DNA of 14,099 nucleotides, from NCBI GenBank assembly GCA_023128455.1, contig JAGMDW010000053.1:1-14099 (forward strand), written 5' to 3'. Every line of letters begins with the position of its first letter. The stretch's first letter is position 1. The translations under genes were made by a program, and so were the position numbers. A model generated the notes under the pieces. The model was not told the DNA's origin. It made no database searches and saw nothing but the letters and a program-made list of their open reading frames with translations. This document shows, in pieces, positions 1 through 6,269 of this stretch. Source of the stretch: Desulfurellaceae bacterium (GTDB lineage Bacteria > Campylobacterota_A > Desulfurellia > JAGGSF01).

Positions 1-48
1 AATAAAGGTAAGTTATTACATAAAGGTATTTTAGAAATTTTAGTATAA

Positions 49-54
49 GGGAGG
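49..54 (+). promoter_or_regulatory. Shine-Dalgarno of the acetate transporter gene
   Basis: GGGAGG lies seven bases before the ATG at 62 and fixes that start. The preceding 48 bases contain no convincing promoter. They hold only a 9-bp direct repeat (ATAAAGGTA at 2-10 and 20-28) of unknown meaning. Confidence 0.8.
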
Positions 55-61
55 TAAAGGA

Positions 62-610
62 ATGGAGCTTAAATTAGCTAACCCAGCACCATTGGGGCTT
101 TTAGCCCTTGGTATGACAATTTTTTTAATTGCTCTTCATTTCGCTTTCGGTTGGCCAATAGGTGCACTGGTCTGGACAATGTGCATCTTGTACGCAGGAT
201 TAGTAGCGTATATCGTTGGTGTTTTTGAATTTTTGACAGGAAACACCTTTGGTACAATGGCATTCTTTGCAGCCGGCACATTCTTCTTAACTTTTGCTTT
301 TTTTCATCTTTTTGTAACGTGGGGGTGGGCGGCAATGCCCGTTCAAGGAATGTTGGTTCTCTACTTCTTATTGTGGGGTATAGCTTTCCTTTTTATGTGG
401 ATAGCACTACTTGTAGGAAAAAAACCTATTGAATTGCAGCTATTTTTTATTGGTGTATTTGTTCTTTTCTTTCTTATAGGTATCTTCTTTGCTGCAGGTA
501 AACCCATGCCATTAAAACTACTCATCGGTTATGAAGGTATGATTACTGGCGCAATCGGCATGTATGTAGGGCTTTCTCATTTAATTGCAGGAATGAAAGT
601 AAAAGCTTAG
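62..610 (+). CDS. satP: Acetate uptake transporter, SatP/YaaH (GPR1/FUN34) family
   Basis: Inner-membrane carrier of the AceTr family, whose members move acetate or succinate, typically with protons. Seen in the sequence: the family signature N-P-A-P-L-G-L at residues 7-13, then about six hydrophobic spans (roughly 10-30, 34-58, 64-86, 92-117, 122-145 and 150-177), with a G-N-T-F-G motif at the start of the third. The length of 182 residues is normal for bacterial members. The ATG has a strong ribosome site seven bases upstream. A hairpin follows 18 bases after the stop, so the gene is probably the last or only gene of its transcript; anything upstream lies outside the window. An acetate transporter fits an anaerobe that takes up or excretes acetate, but substrate and direction cannot be read from sequence. 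The family call is firm; the symbol is by family resemblance. Confidence 0.9.
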   Translation: MELKLANPAPLGLLALGMTIFLIALHFAFGWPIGALVWTMCILYAGLVAYIVGVFEFLTGNTFGTMAFFAAGTFFLTFAFFHLFVTWGWAAMPVQGMLVLYFLLWGIAFLFMWIALLVGKKPIELQLFFIGVFVLFFLIGIFFAAGKPMPLKLLIGYEGMITGAIGMYVGLSHLIAGMKVKA

Positions 611-628
611 TAGAAGGTAATAAGACTC

Positions 629-660
629 AGAAGGGCGGGATAATTCTCGCCCTTCTCTTA
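629..660 (+). terminator. Hairpin, probable terminator after the acetate transporter
   Basis: AGAAGGGCG at 629-637 pairs perfectly with CGCCCTTCT at 648-656, and inner G-T, G-C and A-T pairs can extend the stem to 12 bp with a four-base loop. The following bases are only weakly T-rich (CTTA), so as a factor-independent terminator it is imperfect. Its place between a stop codon and a new promoter supports the role. Confidence 0.65.
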
Positions 661-669
661 AAACTCCTA

Positions 670-698
670 TTGAACTTCCAATACCATTCTGGTATATT
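670..698 (+). promoter_or_regulatory. Sigma-70-type promoter for kdsA-lptG
   Basis: TTGAAC at 670-675 matches the -35 box in four of six positions. TATATT at 693-698 matches the -10 box in five of six. The spacer is exactly 17 bp, and TG at 690-691 makes an extended -10. Transcription should begin near 704-706, only about four to six bases before the kdsA ATG at 710, so the mRNA would be almost leaderless. This agrees with the lack of a Shine-Dalgarno sequence there. The boxes are seen directly; their activity is inferred. Confidence 0.65.
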
Positions 699-709
699 AT
701 TTACAGTTT

Positions 710-1498
710 ATGTACAATAAGCTTAAACAATCTCATTTTATTATTGCTGGACCCTGTGTCATAGAAAATGAACTCATTACTCTAACTATCGCCGAAAGGA
801 TAAGCAAAATAAGAGAAAATTTTAACGATATTCTATTTATCTTTAAAGCATCTTTTGATAAGGCAAATCGTTCCTCCGTTTATTCGTTTCGTGGTTTAGG
901 AATGGAAAAAGGGTTAAATGTATTAAAAAAAGTAAAACAAACATTCAATTTACCTCTAATCACGGATATTCATCTGCCTCAACAAGCAGATATGGTAAAA
1001 GAGGTGGTGGACATTATACAAATTCCCGCCTTATTATCAAGACAAACAGATCTAATTGTTGCCGCTGCCAAAACGGGCAAAATTATAAATATCAAAAAAG
1101 GGCAATTCACGGCCCCCTGGGATATGAAAAATGCAGTAGAAAAAGTGAAAGCACAAAAAAACGAACAGATTATAGTAACAGAAAGGGGCACCTGCTTTGG
1201 ATACAACAATTTAGTGGTGGATTTTAGAGGCATGCTCATTATGAAAGAGGAAATCAGATGTCCCATTGTTTTTGATGTGACACATAGTATGCAGCTACCA
1301 GGTGGGAAGGTGTCTGGCGGAACACCAAAATATGCTTCTTCTATGGCTAAAGCGGCGGCAGCAATGGGTATTGATGGTTTATTTTTTGAGGTTCACGCCA
1401 AACCTGAAGAGGCACTATCGGACGCATCTTCCATGCTTGACCTAAAGACATTTGAACAGAATTTGCCCAACATCATAAGACACTGGCAGATTGAATGA
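710..1498 (+). CDS. kdsA: 3-deoxy-8-phosphooctulonate (KDO-8-P) synthase, metal-dependent class
   Basis: Cytoplasmic enzyme condensing phosphoenolpyruvate with arabinose 5-phosphate to KDO 8-phosphate, the first committed step toward the KDO of lipopolysaccharide. Seen: A-G-P-C at 13-16, the K-A-S-F-D-K-A-N-R-S-S substrate motif at 46-56, T-D-I-H at 85-88, R-Q-T-D at 111-114 and Q-L-P-G-G at 195-199. Aligned from memory with the Aquifex aeolicus enzyme, the four metal ligands are Cys16, His192, Glu227 and Asp238. Cys16 marks the metal-dependent class; the E. coli type has Asn there. The length of 262 is normal. The start at 710 gives the usual short lead before the first strand, but has no ribosome site and lies just after a promoter. 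The last four bases overlap the lptG start (ATGA), so the two are co-translated. Confidence 0.95.
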   Translation: MYNKLKQSHFIIAGPCVIENELITLTIAERISKIRENFNDILFIFKASFDKANRSSVYSFRGLGMEKGLNVLKKVKQTFNLPLITDIHLPQQADMVKEVVDIIQIPALLSRQTDLIVAAAKTGKIINIKKGQFTAPWDMKNAVEKVKAQKNEQIIVTERGTCFGYNNLVVDFRGMLIMKEEIRCPIVFDVTHSMQLPGGKVSGGTPKYASSMAKAAAAMGIDGLFFEVHAKPEEALSDASSMLDLKTFEQNLPNIIRHWQIE

Positions 1499-2538
1499 AT
1501 ATTTTACACCGCTATATTATTTTGAATTTTCTAAGAGTATTTGTGATTGTAATCTTCGCATTATCCTCCTTGTTTTATATTATAGATTTTTTTAACCACA
1601 TTGATCTTGTAGTAAAATATCATGCCAGTATAAGCGAATTAATATCTTATTTTGCAAGCGAATATCCGCTCTTTATCTACTGGATTCTTCCTATAGTCAT
1701 GTCTTTAAGTCTCATAATATCCTTAGGATTTCTTTCCAAGAAAAATGAGATACTTATCATGAGGGTATCCGGCATGAAGATGATAAATATAGTCAAACCT
1801 ATTATTTTATTTTCTCTTTTACTTGTTGTATTTTTATTTTTTGTAGGAGAAGCATTTCTTCCTACCTGTACAGCTAAAATGGATTATATAAAAAATGTCA
1901 AGATCAAAAAGAAAAAGCAAATGCAGTGGGCAAAGTGTAACAACATAGTAATGAAAACCAATTTTGTTGACTTCAGGAATAATAAAGGATTGAATACAGA
2001 GGTATATATAATAGACAAAAATAAGATAGTAAAAGTGCTAAAAGCAAAAGAATGTATATTTGAGAAAAATCTGAAACTGCTCAATGGAAGACAACTAAAA
2101 ATAGAAAACAATACAATTAATTATGATAATTTTCACACAAAAACAATAAATACTACATTTGACAAAAATCTATTCGTGGGAAGTTCTGTGCCTGTAAATA
2201 TCCTCACCTTAAAAGAACTCATTCAATATATAAAAAAGTATCCATCAAAAGCATCATTTTACAAATCCATTTTATATCACAAAATTACTTTCCCTTTTTC
2301 TGTTTTAATAATAGTAGCAATTTCTATCCCGTTTATCCTCAGGATGACTGAACGAAAAGGCGAATTTATAAAATATACTACTATAGGAATGTTATTTTCA
2401 TTTGCTTATATAGGAAGCTGCATTTTGTTTCTCTCCTTAGGAAAACTACAATTTTTACCCCCTTTACTCTCCTCTATATCGCCACATTTAATCTTTCTGC
2501 TTATTGCAACTTATAATTTAATAAAATTAGGTGAATAA
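1495..2538 (+). CDS. lptG: LptF/LptG-family lipopolysaccharide export permease, LptG-like
   Basis: Inner-membrane subunit of the LptB2FG transporter, which extracts lipopolysaccharide and passes it to the periplasmic bridge. Seen: three N-terminal spans (about 10-32, 56-80, 100-120), a hydrophilic periplasmic middle part (about 125-255) rich in beta-type sequence, and three C-terminal spans (about 263-283, 295-316, 327-344), the YjgP/YjgQ layout. R-Y-I near the start, the E-I-L-I-M-R-V-S-G coupling helix at 85-93 and a W-A-K segment opening the periplasmic domain read closer to LptG than LptF, but the paralogue call is not certain. Its 347 residues are close to E. coli LptG (360). It overlaps kdsA by four bases. 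The pair joins LPS core synthesis to LPS export; the other lpt genes lie elsewhere. Confidence 0.85.
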   Translation: MNILHRYIILNFLRVFVIVIFALSSLFYIIDFFNHIDLVVKYHASISELISYFASEYPLFIYWILPIVMSLSLIISLGFLSKKNEILIMRVSGMKMINIVKPIILFSLLLVVFLFFVGEAFLPTCTAKMDYIKNVKIKKKKQMQWAKCNNIVMKTNFVDFRNNKGLNTEVYIIDKNKIVKVLKAKECIFEKNLKLLNGRQLKIENNTINYDNFHTKTINTTFDKNLFVGSSVPVNILTLKELIQYIKKYPSKASFYKSILYHKITFPFSVLIIVAISIPFILRMTERKGEFIKYTTIGMLFSFAYIGSCILFLSLGKLQFLPPLLSSISPHLIFLLIATYNLIKLGE

Positions 2539-2572
2539 AAAAAAGGCGAACACCTTTTTTAAAGTGTTCGCC
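2537..2572 (-). terminator. Intrinsic terminator of the minus-strand redox operon, shared with lptG
   Basis: GGCGAACAC at 2545-2553 pairs perfectly with GTGTTCGCC at 2564-2572, a 9-bp GC-rich stem. Eight A at 2537-2544 give a run of T after the hairpin when read on the minus strand, so it is a textbook terminator for the gene ending at 2586. The A-run overlaps the stop codon of lptG (2536-2538), and the same hairpin can fold in the plus-strand RNA. It therefore separates two convergent operons within 47 bp. Confidence 0.85.
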
Positions 2573-2585
2573 CTAAAATAGTCTC

Positions 2586-3479
2586 TTATCCCTGCTGCAT
2601 CATCAACAACTTTTCTTTCTCATACAGTGCTACATCCATAATCTTATGCCAGTTATCCCTTTCCCATAAGCTGAAAGAACGGTATTCTTGAGGTATATAT
2701 CTTCTCTGTCTCATAATCAAGTTATCCCAGTCAACTTCATGACCATCAAACTCCGGTCCATCCACACAGGCAAACTTCGTTTCCTCGCCCACCGTAATCC
2801 GGCATGAACCACACATTCCTGTTCCATCCACCATTATTGTGGTCAAAGAAACAATGGTTTTAACACCAAACGGTTTAGAAGCCTTGGAGCATTCCATCAT
2901 CATAAATGGGCAACCATGTGCAAAGATTATATCTACCTTGTTTCCCGCTCTTAAATATTCCTGTATAAAATCGTTTGTCCATTCCTTTTTACCATAGCTG
3001 CTATCACCTACCACAACATGAAACTCATCACTTACATCCCGCAGTCTATCCTGCCAGAAGAGATATGCTTTGCTTCTTGCTTCCATAACAGAGATTATCT
3101 TGTTTCCTTTTTCCTTTAAGGCTTCAGCAAGCTTTATGGTAGGCCCAATACCAAAACACCCACAGGCCAATAAAACATTGCCGTAATTCTCAATCTCTGT
3201 AGGATTGCCCAATGGTCCTACACAATCCAATATACTATCCCCTTCTTTTAAAGCGGCGAGCTTCATGGTGCTTGTTCCTAAAACGAAGAATGCAATATTA
3301 ATAGTTCCTTTTTCTCTATCCCAATCAGCCAAGGACATAGGGAATCTTTCGCCCTGCTCATCTACTCTTAATATTACAAATTGACCGGGTTGAGCTGCCT
3401 GAGCAACATAAGGAGCCTCCACTTTGATGTGGACTATATTGGGAACAAGAACTTCCCTTTCTACAATTTTATACATCAT
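2586..3479 (-). CDS. nfnA: NfnA-like ferredoxin-NAD(P) reductase subunit (FAD, NAD(P), [2Fe-2S])
   Basis: Resembles the small subunit of NADH-dependent ferredoxin:NADP oxidoreductase and the sulfide and dihydroorotate dehydrogenase electron-transfer subunits. Seen: FAD-binding R-F-P-M-S near 45-49, G-P-L-G-N-P at 88-93, a pyridine-nucleotide region at 101-135, and a C-terminal [2Fe-2S] motif with Asp218, Cys223, Cys226 and Cys238. One Asp plus three Cys is the known NfnA ligand set. The length of 297 is usual. Odd: the nucleotide loop reads A-C-G-C-F-G-I-G-P (105-113) instead of the family's G-G-G-x-G-x-A-P. It overlaps the upstream large subunit by 11 bp. AGGAGG lies only two bases before the first ATG but five before the second at 3476, so the protein probably starts at Met2. 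The job is inferred to be exchanging electrons between NAD(P)H and its partners. Confidence 0.85.
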   Translation of the reverse strand: MMYKIVEREVLVPNIVHIKVEAPYVAQAAQPGQFVILRVDEQGERFPMSLADWDREKGTINIAFFVLGTSTMKLAALKEGDSILDCVGPLGNPTEIENYGNVLLACGCFGIGPTIKLAEALKEKGNKIISVMEARSKAYLFWQDRLRDVSDEFHVVVGDSSYGKKEWTNDFIQEYLRAGNKVDIIFAHGCPFMMMECSKASKPFGVKTIVSLTTIMVDGTGMCGSCRITVGEETKFACVDGPEFDGHEVDWDNLIMRQRRYIPQEYRSFSLWERDNWHKIMDVALYEKEKLLMMQQG

Positions 3480-6243
3480 CTCCTCCTATTTTATTTACCT
3501 TTACTGCACAGAATTTAAGTTCTGGCACTTTGCCCAAGGGGTCGTACTTATCATTAGTGAGAATATTTGTTGGTGCATCTGCAAAATGGAATGTTGTAAA
3601 TACAACACCTTTTAGTAAATTATCCATTATCTTTGTCTTCAGTTTCAAACTTCCCCTTCTTGAAGAAACCTCAACTGTATCGTTATCTCTTATGCCTAAG
3701 GAGAATGCATCTTCAGGATTCATATGCAACAGTTCAGAACCACTGATATAATTTATATCATGCACCTTTTCTATCATTGTACCAGTGCGCATGTGAAAGA
3801 TACTTGAACCTGTTGAAAAAATAAAGGGATATTCGTCATTGGGAAGCTCAGAAGGCGGCTCATAGTCTGCAGGGAAAAATTTACCTTTACCAATAGGAAA
3901 TTTGTCTTTGTATAGATAAGGTGTTCCAGGATGATCCACATTAGGACAAGGTGCTTGTATTCCCCCTTCTTCCAATCTTTCATAATTTATCCCACCGTAA
4001 GGAGGTGTAAGTTTTGCTATCTCATCCATAATCTCTGAAGGACTATTGTAAGAAAACTGCGCACTGTAACCCATCCTCTTTCCTAAATCACAGATAATCT
4101 CCCAATCCGAGCGTGCCTGTCCTGGGGCATCTAAAACCTTTCTCACCCTATTAATTCTTCTCTCTGTGCTTGTAGCTGTGCCGTCCTTTTCTAACAAACA
4201 TGCGGCAGGAAGAACAACATCTGCCATCTTGGCGGTCTCGGTTAAGAAGATATCCTGCACCACTATAAAATCCATATCTCCCAGCACTTCTTTTAGATTA
4301 TTTAAGTTAGGACCACTACCTACTGGATTTCCACCTATCACATACAAGCCTTTAATTTTACCTTTTTCAGTAACCCATTCAGTTTCTGTTGTTCCAGGTT
4401 TTGTGGAGAGTTTCGTGCCCCATGCTTTTTCAAATTTTTCGTTAACCTCCGGTTTGGCAACGGGTTGACCACCAGGATAAATGGCACATAGACAACCCAT
4501 GTCTCCCGCACCTTGACCATTATTTTGCTTACCTATGGTGTTAACACCAGTCCCTTCTTTCCCCATATTACCTGTAAGTAGGGCTAAATTACACAAAGCA
4601 GAAATATTATTGGTTCCATTAGTATACTGAGCTATACCCATACCATACATAATTCCAGCCTTATTGGCTTTGCCGTATAGCCTCGCCGATTCAATTATCT
4701 TATCCTTTGAAACACCTGTAATCTCTTCCGCCTTTTCTGGTGTATACTTAGAAACCATTTCTTTCAGTTTATCAAAACCCTCTGTGCGGCTTTCTACAAA
4801 TTCACGATCACACAAATCTTCATTTATAATCACATTCATCATAGCATTAACCAAAGCAAGGTCTGTCCCCGGCTTTGGTCTTAGCCAAATTTCAGCATCA
4901 CCTACCAGATCAATCCTTCTTGGATCCATCACAATCAATTTCAGATTATTGGTCTTTACTAAATTTCTTAAATAAGCACCAAATATAACGGTATTTTCAG
5001 TGGCATTCAATCCTGCTATAAACACCACATCCGATTCTTCCACACCTCGGGTAGAATTGCTCATTGCTCCTCCGCCAAAGGCGCGGCTAAGAGCAACTGC
5101 GCTGGTTGTATGACAGAAACGAGTACAAAATTCTATATTATTTGTACTAAGACATACTCTTATAAACTTTTGAGAGAGATAACACTCTTCATTTGTAGTC
5201 TTAGAGGAAGCAATGCCGGCTAAGGCATCACTGCCATATTTTTCTTTCAATTCTTTAAACTTACTGGCTACCAAATCTATCGCTTCATCCCAACTCGCCG
5301 GCTTCAATTCACCGTCTTTTCTTATTAAAGGTTCTTTTAATCTATCGGGATGAGAGGCAAAATCTAAACCAAATCTGCTTTTTACACACAACTGCCCCTC
5401 GTTTACCGTATTTCCTTTTTTGCCTCTTGTTCTAACAATATGACCATCCTTTAAACCTACATCTATCTGGCAACCTATCCCACAGTAAGAGCAACAGGTA
5501 GTAACGGTCTTTTCTGGTTTCTCCCATTTCTCAAACCTTGCAGAGAGTGCACCGGTTGGACAGGCATCCACACAGGCACCACAGAATTTACAACTTCCTT
5601 CTAAAAGGGAAACACCATTCTCCGGTCCTACCCAGTGATTTTCATGAAAGCCGGGATGATAAACGATGGTATTCTCTCCTCTCACCTCCTCACAGGTTCT
5701 CACACATCTTGTGCATAAGATACATAGGTTATAGTTTCTATCAAAAAATGGTTCTCTTAAAACGGGCAGGTCTCTATAAACAGTTGTATATCTTACCTTT
5801 TCCAATCCTACATACTCAACGGCATCCTGAATTTCACATTCACCATCCTTCGGACAGTATTTACATCCGGCAGTGACAGGAAACTTTTCCATACATTCCC
5901 TTAGAGAGGTGCATTCATCCTTTCTATCACAGAAGAGACAGTTTGTAGGATGATTCGTCATAGCAAGTATCATCTCTAATGCATTTCTTCTCATCTCCTG
6001 CAATTCATTTGTTTTGGTGGTTACTACCATACCATCTTCTGCAGGGATAATAGTGGCCAAAGGATATGTATCCCAACCTTTTATCTTTACAACAGAAAGT
6101 TTGCATAAACCTATGGGCTTAAGGTCAGGATGGGAACATAAACAGGGAATATAGATGCCGAGTTTTTTGGCGGCATCCATAATGGTTTTCCCTTTTTCTA
6201 CCTGAACCTCTTGTCCATCTACGATAAGAGTTACATACTCCAT
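3469..6243 (-). CDS. Formate-dehydrogenase-like molybdopterin/Fe-S large subunit with NuoG-type N-terminus
   Basis: Predicted cytoplasmic catalytic subunit; no signal peptide or Tat motif. Domains: ferredoxin-like [2Fe-2S] fold (1-80); His/Cys cluster region with His98, Cys102, Cys105, Cys111, then a second C-x2-C-x5-C at Cys127, 130, 136; two [4Fe-4S] motifs (Cys174/177/180/184 and Cys218/221/224/228); molybdopterin [4Fe-4S] motif Cys251/254/258/286; bis-MGD domain to the end. The active-site position is Cys377-His378, with a TGT codon, so it is not selenocysteine. G-A-M-S-N (392-396), G-Q-N-N-G-Q-G-A and the C-terminal cofactor motifs are FDH-like. Odd: the [2Fe-2S] domain keeps Cys36 and Cys47 but has Ser50 and Thr64 where ligands belong, and the active site reads C-H-T-T-S. 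The length, 924, equals FdhF plus about 210 N-terminal residues. A strong ribosome site precedes the ATG. Alternative: SfrA-type NADPH oxidoreductase subunit. Confidence 0.85.
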   Translation of the reverse strand: MEYVTLIVDGQEVQVEKGKTIMDAAKKLGIYIPCLCSHPDLKPIGLCKLSVVKIKGWDTYPLATIIPAEDGMVVTTKTNELQEMRRNALEMILAMTNHPTNCLFCDRKDECTSLRECMEKFPVTAGCKYCPKDGECEIQDAVEYVGLEKVRYTTVYRDLPVLREPFFDRNYNLCILCTRCVRTCEEVRGENTIVYHPGFHENHWVGPENGVSLLEGSCKFCGACVDACPTGALSARFEKWEKPEKTVTTCCSYCGIGCQIDVGLKDGHIVRTRGKKGNTVNEGQLCVKSRFGLDFASHPDRLKEPLIRKDGELKPASWDEAIDLVASKFKELKEKYGSDALAGIASSKTTNEECYLSQKFIRVCLSTNNIEFCTRFCHTTSAVALSRAFGGGAMSNSTRGVEESDVVFIAGLNATENTVIFGAYLRNLVKTNNLKLIVMDPRRIDLVGDAEIWLRPKPGTDLALVNAMMNVIINEDLCDREFVESRTEGFDKLKEMVSKYTPEKAEEITGVSKDKIIESARLYGKANKAGIMYGMGIAQYTNGTNNISALCNLALLTGNMGKEGTGVNTIGKQNNGQGAGDMGCLCAIYPGGQPVAKPEVNEKFEKAWGTKLSTKPGTTETEWVTEKGKIKGLYVIGGNPVGSGPNLNNLKEVLGDMDFIVVQDIFLTETAKMADVVLPAACLLEKDGTATSTERRINRVRKVLDAPGQARSDWEIICDLGKRMGYSAQFSYNSPSEIMDEIAKLTPPYGGINYERLEEGGIQAPCPNVDHPGTPYLYKDKFPIGKGKFFPADYEPPSELPNDEYPFIFSTGSSIFHMRTGTMIEKVHDINYISGSELLHMNPEDAFSLGIRDNDTVEVSSRRGSLKLKTKIMDNLLKGVVFTTFHFADAPTNILTNDKYDPLGKVPELKFCAVKVNKIGGDDV
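3482..3487 (-). promoter_or_regulatory. Shine-Dalgarno that decides the nfnA-like start
   Basis: AGGAGG on the minus strand lies inside the last codons of the upstream large-subunit gene. The spacing is two bases to the ATG at 3479 and five to the ATG at 3476. The second start is therefore favoured. Confidence 0.7.
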
Positions 6244-6269
6244 TTTTCCTCTCCTTTAAATGAATTTTC

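Noticed and set aside
979..1266. Minus-strand open frame of 95 codons inside kdsA
   Set aside because: It is antisense to a region holding KdsA motifs and has no supporting signals.
5105..5125. Possible selenocysteine at the FDH-like active site
   Set aside because: The codon is TGT (Cys377), not TGA, and the frame is continuous without any in-frame stop.
5538..5876. Plus-strand open frame of 112 codons
   Set aside because: It lies antisense to the cysteine-rich part of the large redox subunit, whose motifs are strongly conserved, and its own sequence resembles no protein.
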